A DNA stretch of 64,000 nucleotides. Origin: Larkinella humicola (lineage in GTDB: Bacteria; Bacteroidota; Bacteroidia; Cytophagales; Spirosomataceae). The number at the start of each line of letters is the position of its first letter. Within the stretch, counting starts at the first letter, position 1. A model generated the notes under the pieces. The model did not search any database. It was not told where the DNA came from and worked only from the letters and a program-made list of their open reading frames with translations. Shown here piece after piece: positions 36,230 to 44,713 of this stretch. The stretch is taken from the NCBI RefSeq assembly GCF_008727875.1, contig NZ_VTWS01000006.1, positions 558,001 through 622,000 on the forward strand, read 5' to 3'. Both the position numbers and the translations under genes were made by a program.

Positions 36230-38331
36230 AACGGTTCACCTACCCCGCCTTACTCCTGATGGTTGGTTTGCTTAGCCTGACCGAAAAAACCGCCACCGTC
36301 GACTGGCCCGAATACAACGGCGGGCCCGATCGCAACCATTTTTCACCCCTCACGCAGCTACATCCCGGCAATGTGGCGGGATTACAGGTCGCCTGGGAAT
36401 ATGCGTCGGGCGGACTCGATACGCTCAAAAACAACACCCAAATTCAGTGCAACCCGCTCATCATCGACGGCGTGCTGTATGGGGTTTCGGCGGGGTCGCA
36501 GGCCTTTGCGCTCGACGCGGCCACGGGCAGGGAGCTTTGGAAAACGGCCTTCACCGACAATACCTTCGCCATGAATAGCCGGGGGGTCACCTACTGGACC
36601 GATGGGCAACAGCCCCGGATTTTCTTCGCCTACGGCTCGCTGCTCTATGCCCTCGACGCCCGAACGGGAAAACCGTTGACCCGTTTTGGAAAAGGCGGAA
36701 AAATCAACTTGAAGGAGGGCCTCGCCCGCCCCGGCGCCGACGAGTACGTGGTAAGCAACACCCCGGGCGTGGTGTATAAAAATCTGCTCATCATGGGCCA
36801 CCGGGTATCGGAGATCGCCCCGGCCCTGCCCGGTGATGTGCGCGCCTACGACCTGCACACGGGACGGCTCGTCTGGACGTTCCACACCATTCCACACCCC
36901 GGCGAGTACGGGGCCGACACCTGGCCCAAAGATGGTTACCGCAACTTCGGTGGTGCCAACAACTGGATGGGCATGGCCATCGACCGGCAGCGCGGCATCG
37001 TGTACGTGCCCACAGGAACAGCGGCATTCGATTTATACGGCAGTACCCGGCCCGGCCAGAACCTGTTCGGCAACAGCCTGATAGCCCTCGATGCGGCCAC
37101 AGGCAAGCGACGCTGGCATTTTCAGACGGTTCACCACGACATCTGGGACCGTGATATTCCGGCTCCCCCCAATTTATTCACCGTCGTTCATGACGGCAAA
37201 AAGGTGGATGCCGTTTCGGTTTTATCCAAACAAGGTTTCCTTTTTGTCTTCGACCGGGTCACGGGAAAGCCGCTGTTTCCGATTGAAGAACGCCCCATGC
37301 CCGGTTCCAGCGTGCCGGGGGAAAAAGCCTGGCCCACCCAACCGATTCCCCTCAAACCCGCGCCTTTTACCCGGCAATCGTTTGCGGAAAGCGATATCAA
37401 TGACTTTGTTACCGACCGCGACACAGTGCTGGCCCAGCTCCGGCGGTGGCAATCGGGGAAGGAGTTCATTCCTCTGCCCCTGAGTCCCAACCGGACCGTG
37501 TTTTTTCCCGGCACCGACGGCGGGGCGCAGTGGGGCGGGGCCGCGGTGGACGAAACCGGCATTATGTACGTTCCTGCCAAGCAAATTCCGGTCACCATGG
37601 CGCTGGTTCCAACCCCCGCCAGTTCGATGTCAGCCCAGGCCGTTGAGCGCACGGGTAGCCAGCTCTACCAAACCCACTGTGCTGCCTGCCACGGCTCAAA
37701 CCGGGAAGGCAGTCACGACGGAAGCTACCCGGCTCTAATGAGCATTGCCCGAAAACGCAACGAGACGTCGGTGGCCCAGGTTCTGGCCAAAGGCCAGGGT
37801 ATGATGCCGGCCTTCACTCACCTGAAGGAAACCGAGCGCAAGGCCATCGTAGATTTTCTGTTTGGTAAAACAACGTCCGTCGCCAGCAACGCGGGCCTGA
37901 ACACGGCACCCTATCACCACACCGGGTTTACCCGCTGGTACGACCGGGCCGGGTATCCCGTGAGCCGCCCACCCTGGGGTACGCTGACGGCGATCGACCT
38001 GAATACGGGCGAACACCGCTGGCAAGTGCCGCTGGGCGAGTACCCCGAACTGGTGGCAAAGGGCATTCCCCCGACGGGCACCGACAACTACGGTGCCCCG
38101 GCTGTCACAGCGGGTGGGTTGCTCTTCATTGCTTCCTCCCGCGACGAACTGATTCGGGCTTTCGACCGAAAAACGGGCCGTGAGCTTTGGCGCGCCAAAC
38201 TGCCCGCTGCCGGGTATGCTTCGCCGAGTACGTACGCCGTCAATGGCAAGCAATACGTGGTGATTGCCTGTGGTGGTGGCAAACTCAAAACGAAATCGGG
38301 GGACCGGTACGTGGCGTTTGCGTTGCCGTGA
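36226..38331 (+). CDS. PQQ-dependent dehydrogenase with cytochrome c domain (first copy)
   Basis: 701 residues starting at MKRFTYPALLLMVGLLSL, which gives an N-terminal signal/anchor. Eight-bladed quinoprotein propeller repeats (VAGLQVAWEYASGG; ALDAATGRELW; LDAATGKRRWHFQ; LDLNTGEHRWQVPLG-type) flank a single cytochrome c insert near residue 484 (THCAACHGSNREG, with Met ligand candidates in GMMPAF). Similar to glucose/quinate-type PQQ dehydrogenases lacking the membrane domain. It oxidises an alcohol or sugar in the periplasm and passes electrons to the heme. A paralogue lies at 44714-46930 and a diheme cytochrome gene converges on it. Confidence 0.92.
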   Translation: MKRFTYPALLLMVGLLSLTEKTATVDWPEYNGGPDRNHFSPLTQLHPGNVAGLQVAWEYASGGLDTLKNNTQIQCNPLIIDGVLYGVSAGSQAFALDAATGRELWKTAFTDNTFAMNSRGVTYWTDGQQPRIFFAYGSLLYALDARTGKPLTRFGKGGKINLKEGLARPGADEYVVSNTPGVVYKNLLIMGHRVSEIAPALPGDVRAYDLHTGRLVWTFHTIPHPGEYGADTWPKDGYRNFGGANNWMGMAIDRQRGIVYVPTGTAAFDLYGSTRPGQNLFGNSLIALDAATGKRRWHFQTVHHDIWDRDIPAPPNLFTVVHDGKKVDAVSVLSKQGFLFVFDRVTGKPLFPIEERPMPGSSVPGEKAWPTQPIPLKPAPFTRQSFAESDINDFVTDRDTVLAQLRRWQSGKEFIPLPLSPNRTVFFPGTDGGAQWGGAAVDETGIMYVPAKQIPVTMALVPTPASSMSAQAVERTGSQLYQTHCAACHGSNREGSHDGSYPALMSIARKRNETSVAQVLAKGQGMMPAFTHLKETERKAIVDFLFGKTTSVASNAGLNTAPYHHTGFTRWYDRAGYPVSRPPWGTLTAIDLNTGEHRWQVPLGEYPELVAKGIPPTGTDNYGAPAVTAGGLLFIASSRDELIRAFDRKTGRELWRAKLPAAGYASPSTYAVNGKQYVVIACGGGKLKTKSGDRYVAFALP

Positions 38332-38359
38332 ACAACGCGGGGGAGAAAATGATACCCGC

Positions 38360-39397
38360 TTACTCCATCGCTTTGATCCAGGCCCGAAGCAATTCCAGAC
38401 TTTCGGTATGCACCGTTTTTCGACCCAGTTCGGGCATCCGATCACCGGGGTCTGTCGAATACAGGCGGTAGATCAGAATCGATGCCTCGGGTTTGCCCGG
38501 TACGATATCGAAGGCGTGACCACCTGACCCGCGTCCCGCGGCAACCGGCGTTTTCAAAATTCCCAGTGCCGTAGAGTTGGTTTCCCCAATGCTCAGGTTT
38601 AATCCCGACGTCATGGCCGGCCCCCTAGGGTTATGACAATGGGCGCAGTTGATGTCGAGCCAGGCCCGCGCCCGGTCATTGAGCGAACCGGTTTCCGGTT
38701 GGTCCCACACGGGCGTTTTGGGGCAGTCGGCCAGCGGGGGCAGGTCCGTTAGCATCCCGGTGCGCTGCCAGTGCCGGAGTTGGTTTTCTTTTTTTTCTGC
38801 CCCTGCATACGCCAGATCGCCGTTGAGCTGCCGCACCGACGGACCGATGGGAGTCAGGACCTCCTGACGGTTGTGGCACCCTTTGCATTGGTTCAGGTTG
38901 GGAATCCCATACGCGAGCTGACGGGCGGTTCCCCGCGCATCCACGTACTGAACGGTTTTGGTATCGCCGGCCACTTCCAGCAAGGCGTCGGTCTGCTCGG
39001 GGTTCCACACGTATACCAGCGCTTTCCAACCGTCCGGCTGATGAACCAGTAACCGCGTTTCCAGCAACCGACGCCCTTTGGCCGGATGGCGAAAGTCATG
39101 CGGGTAGTAAAAGGTTTTGATCAGCGTGGTGCCGACCGGAAAATGGAGTACTGCCGTATCGTTGTACGCCACCGATTGACCCGGGGGCAGTTTGATGAAC
39201 CGGAGTTTCTCGGCGTAATCCGAAAACAAAGGTGTGTTCAGTGTGTAGGGTACCACTCCGGCGGCCGGTTGCTGGCGGACAGGATCGCCGGTAAAAAAGC
39301 CGTAGTCCGATAGTTTTTCGGGTACCGTAGCCGTTTGCCAACTGACCAGCGTCAGCCACAGAGCCAGTAGACACGCTGCGATTAGGTACGTGCGCAT
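38360..39397 (-). CDS. SO_2930/HNE_0200-family diheme c-type cytochrome
   Basis: 345 residues with a signal peptide (LIAACLLALWLTLVSW). Two heme-binding motifs: CKGCH near residue 168 (NLNQCKGCHNRQE) and CAHCH near 252 (DINCAHCHNPRGP), with the C-terminal MPELGRKTVH typical of the TIGR03806 family. From memory that family usually sits beside a parallel beta-helix protein of TIGR03805, exactly as here (3-base gap). Periplasmic electron transfer is expected; partner and substrate are unknown. Confidence 0.9.
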   Translation of the reverse strand: MRTYLIAACLLALWLTLVSWQTATVPEKLSDYGFFTGDPVRQQPAAGVVPYTLNTPLFSDYAEKLRFIKLPPGQSVAYNDTAVLHFPVGTTLIKTFYYPHDFRHPAKGRRLLETRLLVHQPDGWKALVYVWNPEQTDALLEVAGDTKTVQYVDARGTARQLAYGIPNLNQCKGCHNRQEVLTPIGPSVRQLNGDLAYAGAEKKENQLRHWQRTGMLTDLPPLADCPKTPVWDQPETGSLNDRARAWLDINCAHCHNPRGPAMTSGLNLSIGETNSTALGILKTPVAAGRGSGGHAFDIVPGKPEASILIYRLYSTDPGDRMPELGRKTVHTESLELLRAWIKAME

Positions 39398-39400
39398 TCG

Positions 39401-40603
39401 TTAACGGGCGTTGAGGGCCGGAGCCTTGAGCGGTGGCAACTGGCAGTCGAACGGGGCAGCATCGCGGGCCATACTTTTAAAGCCCTGCCCGGCGTCCAGG
39501 TTGATGAGGCTTTGGTTTTTGTTGTTACGAATGCAGATGCGACGCTCAGGCAAGGGCTTTCCGTTTGAGTCCAGCGTGGCCGGATCCACAATACCGTCGT
39601 AGAGAATATGAGGGATTTCAGACCCGGTTTTTAGAATTAACGCAAAAAGTTCACTGCGGGCAATCGCCGGGCCGGGGTTTCGCTCGTAGATGTTGTCGTG
39701 AATGGAAACCGCCGTCGGGAAGGGGTAGTAGGCTTTGTCGGTGATGGGCCGTTGGGTAAACAAGTAACTAATGATGCCTGTACCCGTGCTTTGATTGCGA
39801 ATAAACCGGTTGTTAAACACCTCGACCGCGTTGGCCGCCAGAATGAGCAGGCCGGTTCCGGCAGATACGGTAGCAACGATGTTCCCTTCGGGAGCAAAAT
39901 TTGGCAGGTTGTTATCGTGCACGTAGTTATTGAACACGCGCACGTTCCCGCTCTTCTTTTGGACCAGATCGGGCAAGTCGAACACCAGGATACCGCCCGT
40001 ATTTTCGTAGGCTTCGTTGTCGAACACGTCGGCGTCGCGTGAATTTTCGATCTCGATGCCGGCTACGTTGTGGTACGCCTTACTGTTTTTAACGATAATC
40101 CCGCGCGACTGTCCCACGTAGATTCCCGCGTCGGAGGCCCCAATGGCCGTGCAACCCTCAATCACTACGTTGTCGCACTGGACCGGATACAGCCCATAGC
40201 CGCCATTGGTCGATTTGGGAGGTCCCGTCCACTCGACTTTAACGTTGCGGAAGGTGATGCCTTTGACATTCATGGTTTTGATGCCATCACCCTGGGTATC
40301 CTGGACGGTCAAATTCTCGATAACGATATTTTCACCGTTCGATACGCGCAGGCCCTCGGCTCCATCGGTCTGTCCTTTAAAGCTGAGCACGGTTTTGTCG
40401 ATGCCTTTCCCGCGAATGACGATGCGCTTTTTGTCCTGAAGTGACAAACTACTGGTGAACGTAAACCGGCCTGCATCCAGTTCAATGGTACTGCCGTCAT
40501 CGGCCAGGATCAATTTTGTCTGGTAGCGTTTCTGAACGTCTGACTGGGCGTAGAGCGTAGAAGCAAACAGCCAGGTAGTCAGCAGCAATAAGGCCGGTTT
40601 CAT
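39401..40603 (-). CDS. Parallel beta-helix repeat protein paired with diheme cytochrome
   Basis: 400 residues with a signal peptide (MKPALLLLTTWLFASTLYA). The body is a right-handed beta-helix with short repeats (VVIEGCTAIGASDAGIYVGQ; IIVKNSKAYHNVAGIEIENS; ADVFDNEAYENTGGILVF) like carbohydrate-acting PbH1/NosD proteins. Cysteines near the C-terminus are few. It is the upstream gene of the cytochrome operon and may bind or cleave a polymeric substrate; no catalytic residues can be assigned. Confidence 0.9.
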   Translation of the reverse strand: MKPALLLLTTWLFASTLYAQSDVQKRYQTKLILADDGSTIELDAGRFTFTSSLSLQDKKRIVIRGKGIDKTVLSFKGQTDGAEGLRVSNGENIVIENLTVQDTQGDGIKTMNVKGITFRNVKVEWTGPPKSTNGGYGLYPVQCDNVVIEGCTAIGASDAGIYVGQSRGIIVKNSKAYHNVAGIEIENSRDADVFDNEAYENTGGILVFDLPDLVQKKSGNVRVFNNYVHDNNLPNFAPEGNIVATVSAGTGLLILAANAVEVFNNRFIRNQSTGTGIISYLFTQRPITDKAYYPFPTAVSIHDNIYERNPGPAIARSELFALILKTGSEIPHILYDGIVDPATLDSNGKPLPERRICIRNNKNQSLINLDAGQGFKSMARDAAPFDCQLPPLKAPALNAR

Positions 40604-41133
40604 CAGGAAAGGGTTTGGGTAAGCGAACCGCTCTCCACCCTGGTCTATGGGGTGGTGGATGCGCCTAAAACTACCCTAAAGAAGAGTGACTTGCAAATTT
40701 TTACAGCTGTAAAATGTATCATAACTACCTGCTTATCGGGCCTTATCAACCTGTAGACTACCGGACTAGTCAAAGCGAATGGTTCGCCGATGCAGAATGA
40801 TTTGGCTTGGGTAAGATTCGACGTTGCCCACAAAGTACGTGTCCTTATAGCCAGAAAACTGTAAACCAGATAGTTAAACCTGCTCCAGACCCGTTCCGGC
40901 TTGTTGCAACGCATCCCACAGCACCAACGGGGCTGCTACCCCGGCGCAACACCCGAATCGCCCAGCCGGATTCGCAAACGGATCTCAAAAGCCGCAAAAC
41001 CGGCTGAGCCCGGTCCAATCGCGGTTTGAGAGAAGTTTGCGTATAAAGCGGCTGTACAGCGGCTGAAAACCGCCCTAAAAAAGGGGTTTCATCGGTCCGG
41101 TGAATAGCCGGGTTGTTCTGGCAAAACACCCAC
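40604..41133. other. Intergenic region upstream of the beta-helix gene and downstream of the PAS kinase
   Basis: 530 bases without a supportable gene. It contains the perfect 16-bp palindrome listed below, about 96 bases upstream of the beta-helix start. The stretch 40880-41060 is GC-rich with dispersed repeats of CGGCTG and AACCG but gives no protein-like translation. Confidence 0.5.
40699..40714. promoter_or_regulatory. Perfect 16-bp palindrome, possible operator
   Basis: TTTTACAGCTGTAAAA is fully self-complementary and lies in the presumed promoter region of the beta-helix/diheme cytochrome operon. Such a site would suit a dimeric regulator. No regulator gene is adjacent. Confidence 0.4.
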
Positions 41134-42345
41134 CTAAACCGGCAGATAGATGATAAACGTGGCGCCCTGATTTGGTTGACTCCTGGCCGTGATGGCTCCC
41201 CCATGGTTGACGACGACCTTCTCACAAATGGCCAGACCAATCCCGGTACCGCTAAAATTATTCCGGCCATGCAACCGCTGAAAGACCTGAAAAATTCGGT
41301 CTACATACTTCCCCTCGAAACCAATGCCATTATCAGCGACCTCAATGCGGTGGTAGGAAGGCACCCGACGGGCAGGTCTGATGGTTGGCGGCACGTCTTC
41401 AGCCCCTACGGTCTGGCTGCGGATGTGGATGTGGGGTGCCACCCCCGCCCGGTGAAACTTCAGGGCATTACCGATGAGATTCTGGAACAGTTGCTCTAAT
41501 TGCGTGACATCACCCGCCACCATGGGCAGCGACTCCACCTGCACCTGAGCACCGGTTTCGGCAATGGCCAGATCAAGCACATTCAGCACATTCCCAACCA
41601 CGTTGTTGAGCGATACCGGCCCATTGAGGCTACGTTGGTTCGTAATGCGCGAAAACCCCAGCAGATCCTTGATCAGTGTCGACATGCGACTGGCGGCTGA
41701 CTGCATCCGATCCAGAAAATCCACCCCTTTGCCTAACCCCTCGGCATATTCCGCCTTGAGAATGTCGCCAAACGATTGAATCTTGCGCAACGGCTCCTGC
41801 AAATCGTGGCTGGCCACGTAGGCAAACCGCTGAAGGTTCTCGTTGGAGCGGGTGAGCAGTCCATTGGCTTCTTCCAGTTCCTCATTGATAGCCGCCAATT
41901 CCTCGTTACTATCGGCCAGCTTTTCGGCCAACTGGCGATAGCGATCCTCACTTTCCTGTAGTTGTTGGCGGGCAATAACCTGTTGGGTAATCTCCGTCGC
42001 TACAACGACGATATCAACATTTCCACTTTCATCATGGATAGGCGCGTAGACAAAATTAACGTAAGCCGTTTGGCCGTCTTCTCTAGCATAAGGAGCCTCA
42101 GCCCCTTTGACCGGTTGCTTTGTCCGGCGAACTTCGGCCAACAGCTCCTCCAGACCGATCCCCGCAATGTTCGGAAAAGCCTCAAATACGGGCTGACCCA
42201 GTACGGATTCGTGGTCAGCCGGCAGTTGCCATATTCCATACATGGTGCTGTTGGCCATTTTCAGGCGGTAGTCTGGTCCTACCAACACTGCAATCGCCAC
42301 GGGTGCCTGATCAAAGATGCGGGTTAGCCAATGTTCAATCGTCAT
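41134..42345 (-). CDS. PAS-domain sensor histidine kinase (soluble)
   Basis: 403 residues starting MTIEHWLTRIFDQAP; a longer frame upstream is not conserved-like. PAS/PAC domain about 5-125 (VNFVYAPIHDESGNVDIVVVA), a short coiled coil 130-170 (NEELAAINEELEEANGLL), HisKA with the phospho-acceptor in VASHDLQEPLRK near 180, and HATPase_c with FQNLIGNALKF, VADNGIGFE and FSGTGIGLAICEK. No TM segments, so a cytoplasmic sensor. No response regulator is adjacent; orphan kinase. Confidence 0.93.
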   Translation of the reverse strand: MTIEHWLTRIFDQAPVAIAVLVGPDYRLKMANSTMYGIWQLPADHESVLGQPVFEAFPNIAGIGLEELLAEVRRTKQPVKGAEAPYAREDGQTAYVNFVYAPIHDESGNVDIVVVATEITQQVIARQQLQESEDRYRQLAEKLADSNEELAAINEELEEANGLLTRSNENLQRFAYVASHDLQEPLRKIQSFGDILKAEYAEGLGKGVDFLDRMQSAASRMSTLIKDLLGFSRITNQRSLNGPVSLNNVVGNVLNVLDLAIAETGAQVQVESLPMVAGDVTQLEQLFQNLIGNALKFHRAGVAPHIHIRSQTVGAEDVPPTIRPARRVPSYHRIEVADNGIGFEGKYVDRIFQVFQRLHGRNNFSGTGIGLAICEKVVVNHGGAITARSQPNQGATFIIYLPV

Positions 42346-42593
42346 TGAGATGCAAAGTAATGAGGCACAAGGCGGCCAGCCTGAACGAAACACGCGATTT
42401 TACCGTCGGGACCTTTTTGATACGATTCTGCTGCCCATCCGGAAACCGGCGGATGATGTGATGGTAGTGGCAAGATAGCAAATCCGGGGTAAAAACAGGG
42501 CGAAGCAATCCAACGGAATGACCCATCCCGGGGTCAACGATAAACCCATGATCCGGCAAGGGGTCAAATGGGCAAAAAAATGTAGTTTACGGT

Positions 42594-43790
42594 ATGGTTC
42601 GCCTGGTTCTGTTTTTCGGCCTGTTCGTTCTACTGCTGACGGCGTGCAGCAGTGGCAAAACCGCACTTCGTCAGGGCAATTTCGACCTCGCGGTCAAAAA
42701 AGCGTCCCAGCGGCTCAATCAGCCGCGCGGGCTCTTTAAGCGGGGCTACGAAACGGCTCCTCAGGTGTTGAAAGAAGCCTTCCGGCATGCGTACGATCAG
42801 CATCAAACCATCATCCGACGGCTCTCTTCGGCCGCACCAAGCGCCCCCAACCAGCCCGTTTCCTTTCGCTGGGAGACGGTTTTTCAGGAATATACCCACC
42901 TGCAAACCCTGACCGATAACGCCCGGCGCGGCTTCGTTCGGCAATGTCCGGCCTGTGCGGAGTGGCTGGCAGCCTATCCCGCTTCGTACGTGGATCGGCA
43001 GAATGAAGTCCGGGAATTGGCCGCGGCCGACCGGTACCAGGTTGCTGAGCAGGCCTTCACTTTCCGCGAAGAAAACCGTTTAGCGGCCAAAGAAGCTTAC
43101 CAGCACTACCAGAAAGCACTGAGCTGGGTACCCAACTACCGACAGGCCCGCGCCCAATCCGAAGCGGTTTTGCCTTTTGCCATCCTCCGCGTCGTGGTCG
43201 AACCCCTGAGTCCGACCAATGAACTTAGTGCCGGAGAGAATCGAAAACTGCAACAGCTTATTTTTCAGCGTATTGAACGAAATCCAAAACCGTCAACTTT
43301 CGTACAGCTGTATCTGCCCACTGAACAGGCAGGCGATGGCTTTCCGATTCACCAGGCGATCCAGATGCAGGTAACCGGTTATTCTCCCTTTGCTGAAAAT
43401 ACGTTTTCCTCTTCCACCACCATCTACAGCAATCAGACGTATAAAGTAGGCGAGAAAAAAATCAACGACTCCACCAAAGTCGATATCATGGAGAAAGTCA
43501 GTGGCAAGCTGACCACTCACCGGCTGGAAATTCGCGCCGGCCTGGATTTGCGAATGCGGGCGGTGGATACGCAAACGGGAAACGTCTTGTGGGAGGAACC
43601 CGTTTGGGAAAGCCGTCACTGGGTTACGGAATGGGAAACCTTCAGCGGTGACGAGCGCGCACTCAACGGCAATTCACTTAAACGGGCCGACCCTTTTCCG
43701 CCCTCCCGCTGGCAACTCTATGACGACATGCGCGACGATCTGGCCGGGGATGTCGCCGGGCGACTGCAATCGAAGTACGCCCGGGAGTAG
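42594..43790 (+). CDS. Lipoprotein of unknown function with helical N-terminal part
   Basis: 398 residues. Lipoprotein signal with LLTAC (Cys 18). Residues 25-190 are helical and TPR-like (GNFDLAVKKASQRL, AKEAYQHYQKALSWVPNYR), the rest is a mixed domain with VRVVVEPLSP-type strands, GLDLRMRAVDTQTGNVLW near 325 and a C-terminal WQLYDDMRDDLAGDVAGRL. I do not recognise a family. It is the first of two plus-strand lipoprotein genes and is divergent from the PAS kinase. Confidence 0.8.
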   Translation: MVRLVLFFGLFVLLLTACSSGKTALRQGNFDLAVKKASQRLNQPRGLFKRGYETAPQVLKEAFRHAYDQHQTIIRRLSSAAPSAPNQPVSFRWETVFQEYTHLQTLTDNARRGFVRQCPACAEWLAAYPASYVDRQNEVRELAAADRYQVAEQAFTFREENRLAAKEAYQHYQKALSWVPNYRQARAQSEAVLPFAILRVVVEPLSPTNELSAGENRKLQQLIFQRIERNPKPSTFVQLYLPTEQAGDGFPIHQAIQMQVTGYSPFAENTFSSSTTIYSNQTYKVGEKKINDSTKVDIMEKVSGKLTTHRLEIRAGLDLRMRAVDTQTGNVLWEEPVWESRHWVTEWETFSGDERALNGNSLKRADPFPPSRWQLYDDMRDDLAGDVAGRLQSKYARE

Positions 43791-43919
43791 GCATTTCTTC
43801 CGCAATTCAGGAAACCCGTTTGCCAATTCATTCAGGATCAAGCCCAATTCATCCCGCTACGTGTTTCATCCATTCAATGGATTAACCAATTTTGGCGTAC
43901 CAAAAACAACAGATACGCC

Positions 43920-44693
43920 ATGAAATCCACCCTTTATTCCCTGCTGGCAGCCGCCTTGATCGGCCTGTCTTCCTGCTCCCATTCGACCCCGGAACCTGAC
44001 ATCGAAACCGATGTTCCGTCAAACCCGCAGGAAGGCGTTGTCAGCGGCCGCGTAGTCGACAGCCAGGGCAAACCCGTCGCCAACGCCACCATCGTCGCCA
44101 GCAGCACCGACTATCACAACCGAACGTCTACCGGTTACACCGACGCCAAGGGCAACTACCGCTTCGTAGTGCCAACGGGAATTGCCGCCGGTTCCTACAC
44201 CGTTACCGGTTCGTTCATCACCCAATATCAGGGTCGAAAGTACACACTGGCCCTCTACAACCCCGATACCCGCGTCTTTTCGGCCTACGATGGCGCCGTT
44301 CGCAATTTTGTTTTTCGATTGACGGGCAAACGGAATATCGACGACGATGCCGCAGCCAGCCCACTCGGTGGCACCATGGAAGTACGGCCTGATTTCAACA
44401 CGACCATTCGCGAAAACATTGAAGTGACGCTGGAACCAGACGGCCCGTTGGTGGATGGCAGCACGGGCAAGAAAATCGTAGCCCGGCTGTCGGACCGTAG
44501 TGATTCCATCGAAGATGTGCCGGTTGGAAAATATAAAATTACCGCCCGGGATGTCGTAACCGGCCAGAAACTGGGCGTCAGCATCGCCGACTCGTTCAAG
44601 CCGTACGCGCCATCGGTCACCGGCCTGTTTGTCGATGACCGGTTTGAGGGATCAACGCTTTTCAGACTCGACATCAACATCAGTACGCTGTAG
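43920..44693 (+). CDS. Lipoprotein with carboxypeptidase-regulatory-like (CarboxypepD_reg) domain
   Basis: 257 residues with a lipobox LSSC (Cys 19). Residues 38-115 are a transthyretin-like beta-sandwich (GRVVDSQGKPVANATIVASS, GNYRFVVPTGIAAGSY), found in many surface proteins of the phylum. The second half looks like another beta domain with no assigned function. Probably surface or periplasmic; its neighbour upstream (129 bases) is another lipoprotein. Confidence 0.85.
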   Translation: MKSTLYSLLAAALIGLSSCSHSTPEPDIETDVPSNPQEGVVSGRVVDSQGKPVANATIVASSTDYHNRTSTGYTDAKGNYRFVVPTGIAAGSYTVTGSFITQYQGRKYTLALYNPDTRVFSAYDGAVRNFVFRLTGKRNIDDDAAASPLGGTMEVRPDFNTTIRENIEVTLEPDGPLVDGSTGKKIVARLSDRSDSIEDVPVGKYKITARDVVTGQKLGVSIADSFKPYAPSVTGLFVDDRFEGSTLFRLDINISTL

Positions 44694-44713
44694 CAGAATC
44701 GGGTTCTACCCCT

